Source: Candidatus Kapaibacterium sp.
GTDB lineage: Bacteria; Bacteroidota; Ignavibacteria; Kapaibacteriales; UBA2268
Length of the DNA stretch: 50,020 bases
Direction of reading: 5' to 3'
Assembly (NCBI GenBank): GCA_026418625.1
Contig: JAOABA010000044.1
Coordinates: 1-50,020 of the forward strand
The translations under genes and the position numbers were made by a program. Positions 27,013 to 39,000 of the stretch are shown here, piece after piece (the first letter of the stretch is position 1; each line of letters begins with the position of its first letter). The notes under the pieces were generated by a model. The model was not told the DNA's origin, searched no databases, and saw nothing but the letters and a program-made list of their open reading frames with translations.

Positions 27013-27019
27013 TTACTGT
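27005..27019 (-). terminator. Weak hairpin at the giant gene's stop codon
   Basis: Six-base arms ACAGTA and TACTGT with a 3-nt loop overlap the stop codon of the giant gene. On the minus strand they are followed after 5 nt by TTTTTTT. The stem is short and AT-rich, so this is only a candidate terminator. Confidence 0.35.
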
Positions 27020-30000
27020 CCGATTTCGATAACCCCATCATTATTTATGGATGCGCTGTTAATAATGCTTCCAAGTACCTGAAGAGCATCGACACCAACA
27101 TTATTCTGTAGTAAAGCTCCATTTGAATTAAATAAGTTTCCCCTTATCAACAAAGGATTTACTACAAATTTTGTGCCCGAATTATTTAAAATTACATTTC
27201 CTAATCCAGAAGTTAAATTGATAGGCAAACTGCTTATAGTCTGATTCTCGCCCAAACCACCATAAAACTCTATTGTGCTATTTGGATCTATCAAATATGA
27301 AGTGTAATTATTTATTGATGTTAGTAAATTGTTTGTTCCACCGATTCTTAAGGAAGCATTGGAACTTATTGAAAATGTTCCAGTTCCTGAATTATTATTA
27401 GCAGTGAAATTTTGTAAGTCTAATCTTCCATTATTAATATATAAATTACTTAAAATATTTAATGAACCTATTAATGTAACTGTATTATCACCAATAGGTC
27501 CAGAGTTTTCAATTGTTAAATTCCTAATATTTGTTGGTAATCCATTTCCGACAGATTGGTCAGAATTTCCTTTGTATATAAAACTTGCAAGACCAGACAC
27601 AGTATAATTTCTTGAATTGGTTTGAATATTTCCCGAAAGCCCTGATAATGTTATTCCTTGAGGTGAACCTATAGCTAAAGTTGAATAGTTATCTAAAGTA
27701 AAATTCTCTCCATAGATAATGTTAGGTCCGCAATCCAAAGTTCCGGTTGTATCTTGTGTTCTGCCGACAGCAATACCTGCAATAGTTATTGATGGAATAT
27801 TTAAAGTAATTATATGGTTGCCCACTCCCAAGCTTCCACCTCCAATATTAACGGAATCCAATGGTTCCTGAGGATAATCCCCAAAAATAGGACCTGAATG
27901 AGTTCTCGAAGCAGTCCAAGAATTAAGATCGGTCCAGTTCCCCGATTGACGGCTGAAAAATAACCTTCGAAATGCTTCGATATTTGCAATGGTCCAGTCA
28001 CCTCGATAATTAGTATCCTGAAAACTTGGAAATGTTTCAAAATAGTTTTGAGAAATGTTAATATTTCCATAAATTGGACGCCAAGACCCGGGGCTACCCT
28101 CCATCGTCGGTCTCCATCTCCCAATTGATGTTATTAAATTTTCATCTCCTGCTACATCATTATCGCTGTAATTAAATCTAAGTTGACCTTTAATAGTTGT
28201 TGTTACACTATCAATAGCCCAATACCTTTTGATATAACTATTAGTTCGGTCTGTTGGTAAAAACAGATGCCCTTGAAATGTTGCAGGATCGTTAGAACTA
28301 CCCCTTGAAACCCTCATACCAATAAATCCATTATTTCCGGTAGTTTCTGTTATCAATCGTCCGGGTGTATAATTGTCATTACCATCATCATAAGAACCTA
28401 ATGGAAAATCATAATTTTGATTGAGTGTGACGTTTCTTATTAAGAGACCACTTGTGTTGGAAGTTCTAATATATCTTAAAATCCCTGTTCCCTGATAGTT
28501 TTGAATAGAATTTGGGTTGGAATTCTCAATTCTCAAGTTAGAGTTTGTTCCTAAAGATAAAATCTGGTTATTAGGATTAGCTCCTTCAAGAAAATTCAGT
28601 GATCCTCTTATTGAAGCATTCATATTCAGTTCAACAATTCCCTGAGGATTGGTTCTATTCATTATCAGATTATGAAATATCAACGTTCCTGAACCAGAAA
28701 TTACTTGATTTGATGTTGAAGACCCACTAAATTTAAAAATGGAGGTAGTATTGTTACCAGATGGATCTATTGTGAAATTCAAGACTCCGTTCACTGTCAT
28801 ATTCCCTGCTAATCTGAAATCAACAGAGTTATTGAGAGGTCTCAACTGCCCTGATAATACGTTTAGGTTGCCTGAAATATTTAGAATTCCAGAATTGGTA
28901 GAAACTATTCTGGTGTTATTGTCTGTATTAATTGTTAGATTACCTATACTTGATGGAAACGCACTACCGAATGTTTGATTTAATGCACCTGAAAAAACAT
29001 AATTTGCATTTGGTTCAAAAGTTCTTGTTAAATCATCAAATCTCAAAAGACCTGATGAACCGGGTTCTATGCCCAAATTTGTTCTGTTTGTTAATGTTCC
29101 CTCGTCCCTTAAAGCAAAAACAGAGGAACCAATTGAGCTTTTTTGAATATAACTGTTCTGATTGATGATTAAATTACCATTAGCTAATATTTCTAAATAA
29201 GCTAATTCTGGTAAAATAGAAGAACCTAATGTAATTGAATTTCCATTTCCAATGACAACACTATCGCGAACTTCGGTTTCATCAATACCATAGTTCCAAT
29301 CAGAATTTGGAAACTCGCCGAGAGGCACTGGAGGTCCACCTAAACCAGTAAATGACCAAGAATTATTATCATCCCAGTTTCCTGTTTGCCTTGAATAAAA
29401 GATTCTTTGTGCTTTGTTTCCAATATAAAATTCTCCTATACCGATCCATTTGTTCTCCGCTGGTGCTAATTCCACACTTGCTAATCCTAAGTTCCAAGTT
29501 AAATTTCTCCTGTCTTTATAAACAGGTGTTTCTGCAGGAATTGATTTCCTTCGAACTACAGCTTTGGAAATTTCAATGGATGATAGCTCGGAAGGTGGAA
29601 ATTGTAAGTTAACATTAGCTAATCTTCCACCCATTGAAAAGTTATCATAACCAATTAGAGACCAATATCTTGGCACTGCTTGAAGTTGATCCATTCTGTT
29701 TCCGCTAAATGGCTCATTAGGTAGTGGTTTGATATTTTCTGCTTCGATAGAACCTACTAAACCACCAGACCCAGTTAGCGTTAATACAGCAGGAGTATAA
29801 TCGTTTTCATTCCCTATTTCGAAAGTATAAGTTCCGGGACCGATTGGAATTGGTTTTCTTAATCTGCCATCAACATAACCCTGACCCTCTCTTTCTACAA
29901 AACCGGTGCTGGTAAGAATGACACGTCTATTATTTGTTCGGACATCAATAGATGCTGTGTTACCAGATGAAAATCTCAAGCGATTTTTAATAAATATATC

Positions 30001-33000
30001 AACATTTGAAGAACCGTCAACTATGACCTTACCCGCAGCTTTACTAACGTAAAAATTATGAAATAGGGTTCCCCAAGAGTTGTTAAGAGTGATATATTGG
30101 TCTAAGGTTGGATTTATGAGTTCAAAAGTGCTCAAACTTGGGATATAATTTGAATTTGCGTTGATTATAAGGTTTCTGTTTAACTGAACAATCCTACTCC
30201 CAGCATCAAGAAAACCACTCAAAATAAAAATATTACTATCGCAGGTAATATTATTTGTAAGCAACACTCTCCTACTTGCAGAATCAGGAGCAGTATTATT
30301 CACTGTAAGAGATAAAACTCTATTAGTGGGACCGATGGGAACACCATCTCCAGTATTCTGAGTTTGGTTGGAACTATTAAATATGTAATTCGAACGACCG
30401 TAATAGCGTTGATTAGTTCTAATTGAACCACTATTTAGGGTAGCTCTAAGTCCAAACTGATGAGCAGTTGAAATTATACAACTGTCATTAAGTGAAAATG
30501 TCTCACCCGTAATAAAGTTAATACTAGCATTAAGATGGCCCGGACCGGAACCCACATTTTCGATAGTGACAGACTTGACATTAACATCTGTATTTAATGT
30601 TACCGTTTTACCATCACCAATGTAAACCTGATGATTAATGCTGTTTGGAAAAAGTGTAGTTTCTGGTGGTCCTCCATATCCTACTGTTGACCAAGTAGAA
30701 GGAGAAGTCCAATTTCCATTGGCAATTGAATAAAAATCAACTGAGGTTCGCTCTCCTATTATAAAATCATTTGATGTATTATCAAATACCGAATGATTTA
30801 TTGATTGTGTGCTATTTGTTGTTCTTGTTCCAGTAGTAGTCTGATTCCAAGCACCACCATTTCTTGAAACGAAGTGTTCAAAATTAGTCCAGCTTGCCCC
30901 CGTGGGAACATCACCTGTAGGAATATTTTGAGGTAAAAATGTTGTTGTTAAATTATATGTTCTTGTCCCTAAAGCAAATGCAGACGTAGTTGGTCTGCTT
31001 ATTCTCCATCTTCTTGTAATATATTTCGATAAATTTATTGGAGGATCAGTTGGTGCAGGTGAAACATTATTAAAAACAATCATATCAAGAGGTCCATCTG
31101 TGCCATCAGTTCCATTCAAGTTAAGAATTGCAGGAGTATAAGCAGTGTCAGTTCCAATGATAAATTCAACGGTCTGTGTTCCGGGGGAAACCTCTCTTCT
31201 CAAAGTTCCGTTAATATGACCGCTGCCGATTCTTTGAACTTGTGCCAAATCTCCTGCAGTCTGAAAATCTGCAAAAACGAATCTGTTGTTTGTTCTTGCA
31301 TCTATGACTGCCTTGTTATCTGCAGAAAATTTTAAGGTATTTCTTACTGTCAAATTAGAATTAGTAAAAACGCCGGCACTGTCGAGAATAATTTTCCCTG
31401 ATGGTTTATTAATTTCGACATCAAAGAATGCCTGATTGTTGTAGCTCGGTCCAGTGTGTGTAACAATAGCTTTCATATTTGCGAAAATCTGATCGCCAGT
31501 CCCATTGAATGTTACTTTTCTTGCTCCAACATTATTATTCCAGCCAATTCCATCGGTAGTAAAATTACCTCTGTTAATAAAATGCCCACCAAGAGTGAAA
31601 CTGTTGCAGTTCAAATCCAGACATCCATCAGGATCAATTATAACATTATTTAAAATCGTAAAATCACCATCCCAAAACATTGCAGAGCTATAATCTGTGG
31701 CATTATATCTTGTATATTTAACATACAAATTCCATAAGGGTGCAGTTGGGCTTCCTAAAGCAAAGTTTGCACCTGAAACAATATTAATTCCTGTTTCACC
31801 TATTTGCAATGTCCCTCCAGTAACACTATAAGTTGCTGCTCCAACTTTATAATCAACATCAGCTGAATTTCTTGTGATTACAATAGTTCCTCCACTCCAG
31901 TTAAAGATGCAAGTAGAATTAGATAAATCGAAACCATAATAGCCATAACTGCCTGATGTTCCAACAGTAAGGACTCTTAGATTGCCTCCGCTCATATTAA
32001 AATCACAATAGGATTGAGGTAAAGTCCTCGAAAAGCAAGCCGCAACTCTTGCTTCGCCACCGGTCATTGAAAATTTTGTTCCGGGTGCATATAGGAAATG
32101 TTCATTGTTTGCATTCCCGAAGTATAATAATCCTCCATCAATTCGTATTGTAGTATTTGAATTTGTGTTAGTCAATTCATTGAATCTTATGCCACCGCTA
32201 ATTAAGTGAATCCCTGAGTTTGTTCCAAAGGTAAAAGCTCCAGCACCGTCAGCACAAAGAATAGCTGTATCTGAATTATTATGTTTATAAATACCCGACC
32301 CAAGGACAAATCTTCTATCGGCAGTATTAGCTATATTCAACGCCCTTGAGAAAGTAGTTGATAAATTAATTAAACTATCATTTAAACCATTAGTTTTACT
32401 TAATCTTACATTTGATAATCTCCATCCATTTGCTCCAGTTCCTCCACTAACAATAGAATTACCACTACCGCTAAAAACAAGAAAAGTAAATCTGTTGTCA
32501 GCAGGTCTTAAATCTACAGCATTGACGGTTGTGTTATTATTTGTGAAATTACCAAAAACAATTAGAGTATCAGTTGTTGCATTAGTATTAATATCAGCGA
32601 TAGTGCCATTATTTTCAACTGTAATATTTCGTAGAATGGTTAAACTTTTTGGAGAAACAGCTCTATCAAAAAGTAGAGAGCCAGCTAATGTGCCACCAAT
32701 TCTTAGTGAATCTATACGAACGCCTCCGGTCTGATTAAATCTGATATTGTCAGTGTCGGCAATTAAAACAGTATCCCTTTCAAAAATTTGTCCGGGCCAA
32801 TAGGCAGCTGCAGAGCCTGAGTGAGATATATTTGACCAAGATGCTGATGAATTCCAATTTACATTTGTCAGACGGCTATAAAATATTCGACCAGTGAAGA
32901 ATGAATTTGGTTCTCCTGCAGTCCAATCACCTGTCAAGCCAGTTTCACCCTGAATTGTAATGGGTGAAGGTGTGGCACTCCTTGATGTGCCAAGGTTAAC

Positions 33001-36000
33001 TTCCCATCCGGAATTGAATCTTGCGGGTATATACCTTGCTTGATTACCATTTACATCAGAAGCTTGGTATAAAAATGATAAACTTGTGTTCGCAGGGTTT
33101 ATATTGGTTATACCCTGAGTTGTAATCCTCCAGTATTTTCCCAAAATGTTATCATTACCAGAAATCCTATTAGGATGACGTTCAGCAAAAATCTTTAAAC
33201 TTGTAAAAGCATTATTAAAATCCCCACCTATGTTAATAATAGCTTCATTATAAAGGTTCCCAACACCAACTGGAAATGTAAAATTCCTTGTAACCCCAGT
33301 TCCATTTGTATATTCTTTGATGATACTTCCTGAACTGCTTAAACCATCTGATTGAATCATTTTAATGGCAGAAAATGGAGAACCACTTATTGAAGCATTA
33401 GGACCTAATGTTAAATCATTATCATTTATTTTTAACAATGAATTACTTATAAAATTAAGTGTCCCATTTACAGTGATGTTAGTATCAAGAGAGAGATGGT
33501 TAGCTGTTTTATTTATACTTAAATTATTGAATTGTGTAATTGAATTTCCACCAATTGATTGATTTCTGTTTTTCTCAAATATTACCGTCCCCGTCCCAGC
33601 AATAAAAGCATTTGAACCTGAATTGTTGACCCAATTACTATCAAGAATAATATTAAAATTATTACTATTAAGCCTTCCTGAAGAGATTATAAGATTATTT
33701 CTTACTCTGATATTTTTACTTAAAGTAACAAGATTGTTTGGATCAGTCCCAGTATTAGCAATTTCGAGATAACCAAGTGTATCAGGTATTCCATTTCCTG
33801 TATTTTGATTATTGTTTCCAGTGTAAATGAAGAAACCATTAAAATGGTTATTGAAATTATAGTTTCTGACAGCTGTTCTAACATTACCGGTTGCACCTGA
33901 TGTGGTAATACCATCTGGAGAGGTAATTCTTAATATTCCTCCACTCTTTAAAGTAAATTGATTAATGGTATTACCAAGTAAATTAAAGTTGTTAAAGTCA
34001 AGAGTTCCTTGTCCATTAACATCTTCTATAGTTACACTTGCTAATGTCCTATCTTGATCTAAAATGATTGTGTTTCCATTGCCGATAAAAACAACATCAG
34101 AAGAAGTTGAAGGATAATCATCAGCGGGTGCACCACCATAACCTTCATAAGACCACTGACTGGAATTATTCCAAACACCAGAAAGTCTTGTATAAAAGAC
34201 TCGAGTTACAGCAAAAGGTTCACCAACGACAAAATCGGTTCCAAATGTAGTAATATTAACTGCTTGTGTAGTTGTGCTTGTTCTTGTGCCGTTTGTGGTT
34301 GTGTTCCAACTGCCATCCCACCGTCTAATTACAAAGTTAAGAGGATCTGCTCCACCTCTCAAGTCATCTGGATTTAAAAATTGTAGTGTAAGATCATAAC
34401 TTCTTGTTCCAAATACAAAAGGAGAACTCAAGGGCCTGAATAGTTTCCAATACCGTTGAACGTTTTTCGCAGTATCCAAAGTCAAAGGCAGGTTATTAAT
34501 ATTTGGATGATTTGTGCCATAAACAATCATACTGACGTGACCACCAGTTCCACCAGTTCCATTTAAATCAAGGATTGCTGGATTATAAGCGTTAGAGGTT
34601 CCAATATGATACGTTATAGGAGAGGGATTGCCCGAGCTTACAAACATTCTTAATTCACCATCAATGTGCCCGGAGGTTCTTGAAACATTCCCTCCATTTG
34701 CAATTGAAACAAAACGATTATTTGTTCTTGCATCAATTATACCACTGGTAAATGTTAACTGATTGGAAACAAATAAACTATCTTCAAGAAGGACATAGGA
34801 ACTCGGTTTGTTGATTACCAAGTTATAAAATGTCTCACCAAGTGTCCTTATTAGCCTTTGAATACCATTACCGTTAAAGGTTACGGTCCGAGTTCCAGCA
34901 GTGAAAGTTCCGTTATTTCTCCAGTTCCCACCAATGGTTATGTCTCTACCGTTTGAATTTAGTGTCCCAACTTGTATAAAAAGACTGTCTCTAATTTGAA
35001 CATCATTTGTTAAGCTAACACTTGTTGGATTGTTACTGATTAAGGTATTAACAATTGATGGTAAGCCAGACCCAGTTGATTGTGCAGCAGAACCATAATA
35101 AATAAAGTTACCATTATTATGAGTCCCTTCATTAAAATTTCTAATCGATGTTTGAATATTTCCCGTTCCACCTGAAGCCATTATACCAGCAGTATTTGCA
35201 ATAGCAAGAATTCCTCCACTCCTGAGTGCAAAATTACCTGCTCCAGATATGACATTTGTCTCTAAATTCAATCTTCCAGCTAATCCGCTTGGACCAGCGG
35301 TTTCGACAATGACAGAATCTCCTGCAGAAGTAGTATAATTTACATTCAAAGTAATTGTTTTACCATCACCAATATAAATATTCGATGGTGTGGTAGGTGA
35401 AATTGCCGATGGTTCTCCCCCATATCTCGCCGTAGACCAAGAAGAAGCAGAATTCCAATTTCCATTTGCAATACTATAAAATGACAATACTGTTGGCGGT
35501 CCAACTACTAACCAAAATGTCCCACTAAGGCTTGTATATCCTAATGATTGTGTTGTTGTGGTGGTTCTATTGCCTGTTGTGGGCTTAGTCCAAGTTGATC
35601 CATTCCAAAGCCTTGTTTCAAATAATAATGGGTTTGCTCCTCCTCTTATATCAGTTGGGTTAATAAATGTAACAACAATGTCAGCTGTTCTTGAACCCAG
35701 AGCATAAGTGCTACCGCTTGGAATACTTAATGCCCATCTTTCCTGGACATATTGTGCAGCGTTTAATCCTGTAGGTGTTGTTTGGTAAATTGAATCTTGT
35801 GCTTGCAAAAGTCCAGCGCTACCACCCGAACCATTTAAAGTTAAAAATAATGGTCTATAACTAGCACCCCTTCCTATTGGGAAAAATGCTGAAGAAACTG
35901 CACCCGATGGAATAAATAACCTCAAATTCCAATCAATGTGTCCCAGATTTTGTCTAATTGCTGTTCCAAGAAGAGTTACAAACTGATTAGGTCTGTCTGT

Positions 36001-39000
36001 AAAAGTGATGTGACCACCGCCAGAACTATTGAACACAAGATTATTTGAAACACTAATATTAGTATTTGCAGCTAGATTGACAGTAGCAGCAGTTTTATTG
36101 ATAATCAAGTTATAAAAAGATTCACCATTAGTATTTGTAATAGTATTAACAGCTCCACCACCAAAATATACATTACCCGTCCCGGCATTGAATGTCCCAT
36201 TATTATTGGTCCAGTTTCCATTAACACGAATCGAGGATGTCCCTCCATTTAAGATACCTCCGGTGCTAATTTGCAATAAATTATTAACAGTCATTGAGTC
36301 AAAAACCAAATAAGCACCCGGTCCATTAAAAATTGTGTTATGAAAAGGAATTCCTAATGAGGTTATCGTGTTTTGAGTTAGAGCAACAGTATTTGTAAAA
36401 GTAACTGCTCGGCTCGAATTAATAAAATTTCCACCATTATTTATCCAATTCCCCCTTACTGTTAAATCAAGAGTGCCAAGAGAGAATGTTGAACCACTTT
36501 CGATGATAACATTGTTATTTACTTGATGATTAACAGTTCCGGCTAAGGTTTTTGTTCCACTGCCTGCTAATTTCAAATTAAAATAAGAAAGTTCATAATT
36601 AGCTCCACCAGTTCCAGATGTTCTTGGAATATTTTGATTTCCTGAACCATTAAATGAAATTGTTGAGCCACTTGTTAAAAATCTATCTGTTGCAAATGGA
36701 GTAAACGTGCAGCTTGAAATATCAAAAACATTAGCAATTCTTATTTCACCTTCATTAGCAAATGTAATAGAAGCATATTGTTTATTGCCTGAAATTGTTA
36801 AATTATTATATTGTAACACTCCGGGGGTAGAACCACTCGAAGGAACAGTGAATGCTACCGAACCATTAAAATTAACAGTTCCAGCTGTAAATGTTGGTGG
36901 GGAATAATTTTCAGGGAATTCAAGTCCAATTCTTATTTCACCACCTCTCATTATAAAAGTTCGGTTTGGATTTTCTGCGTTAGCAGTGCGAGTGCCTAAG
37001 CTTAAAATACCACTATTGATAATTAATGAGTCTCCTATGACAACATTGTTACTCAATGTCAAAACATCTGCAGCAGGTTTTTGAGTAATCAAGGATCTTA
37101 CACGATTTGGGAGAGCATTACCGGTAGATTGAGCACCTGATCCGTTATAAAGATAAACACCAGCAGTATCAAACTGTCTTGAAGTAGTTCTGATATTGCC
37201 ACTCGCTCCAGTTGTTATGCCTGCAGCATCTCCAATTCCTAAAGTTCCACCGGGAGCTAATCTAAAAGTATCTCCATTAACTGTAAAAGTTTGAGTTAAA
37301 AATCTTCCTGTATTCTGGACTTCAATTAAATTGGCATTAGGAGTATTTGCAGTTAGTGTTATAGTCTTTCCATCGCCAATAAAGACCCTATCAGTCGCTA
37401 AGGATGGTGCGGTATTTGAAACAGGACCCCCAAAATTTATTTTTGACCAAGAATTGGGATCATTATAATTTCCATTAGCAATACTATAATATTTTGCAAA
37501 CGCAGCTTCTTGTTCACCAGCAGTCCAATCACCATTAAATTGAGCATTTCTTACTCTTTCAGAATAAATCAAGTTCGTATTAAAATCAACTACAGAACTT
37601 GTTCCCGGATCAATTAACCAAGGCGGTTGATAAACAAGAACCCTGTAGTTTCCCTCAGAACCAAAAACCTCAGTCTCGTCGTAATATAACTTAACATCAC
37701 AAGCACTTCCACTGGGTGGATCCGTAAAAGTAATGTTATTTTTATTTAATATCCAATATTTTTTTAAAGAGACATCATTTAGCTGAACATTGGGTTGCTC
37801 TTGAGGTATTGGTTTAATTTGAATATAAGCTCCACTTAAAACGGTAGCTGTATTAACAATAATTTCGGCAGGTGTATAAACTCCGTTAGTTCCTACTGGA
37901 AATCTAAAAGGTGTTGGTGTAGAAATATTCCCTGTTCTGTTTCTTCTTATCCATCCTCCTGCAGTTCCTGTTTGAGAATAAAGAATACATTTATTAGCTG
38001 AAAATCCAGAGCCGGGATCTATTGATGAAGAAGTTCCATTATCTGAATAAATAATACTATTAGTGCTAAATTCGATATCAAATGTAGAGATATCAAGTAT
38101 TGCTGGGTTTGATCTTAAATAAAGATTATTATTTATAACTGTTTGCCTGTTTAAAATGACCCGTCCAGCAGACTTATTTATCTCCAAATGTGAAAAAGTT
38201 GTCGTTGCAGAGCCACCAATGGTTTGATTAGTGCCTGAATTAAATATAACTCTTGAAGTTCCACCGGTAAAAGCTGTCAAGTCAGTAGCAGAATTATTTA
38301 TCCAATTTCCACCAATTGTAATATTCAAATTATTCGAATTTAATCTTCCTGCACCAGTTCCTGCTATAGTAATGTCACCTAAAACTGTAAGAGAATTGGT
38401 ATTTAAAATAGCAATAGGGTTATTAGTGCCTATCATCAGTAGTTCGCCAATAGGTCTAGTTGTATTAATTCTAATGGTTTGAGTAGCTGCAGCTGCGATG
38501 ATTCTTAATGTTCCCCCTGTAACTGTTCCACCGTTAGCTAAAACTATATAATCTCCATTCGGTGTGCTTGTATTTGAAGATTGCATCTGCATATCAATAA
38601 TACCACCAGACCAATTAAATGTTGAACCTGTGTTACCGATATCGAAAGCTCCTCTGTCAGTTGCAGTGCTTTGTCCCACAGTAGAAAGAGCTATTAATCC
38701 GCCTGTTTGAGTGTAATTTACAGTAGAATTAGCATTTGCATCTCTTGAAAATCTACCGGCAATGTTTAGTGTTCCACCTTCAATTGTAACTTGAGAACCT
38801 GAAGAGTAGAGCAGATGGTTAGTCGCAGCAGTTCCTACAGTCATAGTTCCGTTGGAAATTCTAAGTAATCCAGAAAGACTGGCATTCCCATTTTGTCCAG
38901 AAACTACTGCATTAGGATTATCAAGCCAAAATCCTGAATTTGATGGTATAGAATATGAGGCTGATAAAAAGAATGGCTGATTAATGTTGAAATTACCACC

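Noticed and set aside
27960-37491. CRISPR-like or DNA-level tandem repeat
   Set aside because: The repetition is at protein level, with units of hundreds of codons and much divergence. There are no short identical direct repeats with spacers.
27329-38482. Several plus-strand frames of 60-104 codons inside the giant gene
   Set aside because: They are antisense shadows of a long, well-supported minus-strand frame. They have low-complexity composition and no ribosome binding sites or domains.
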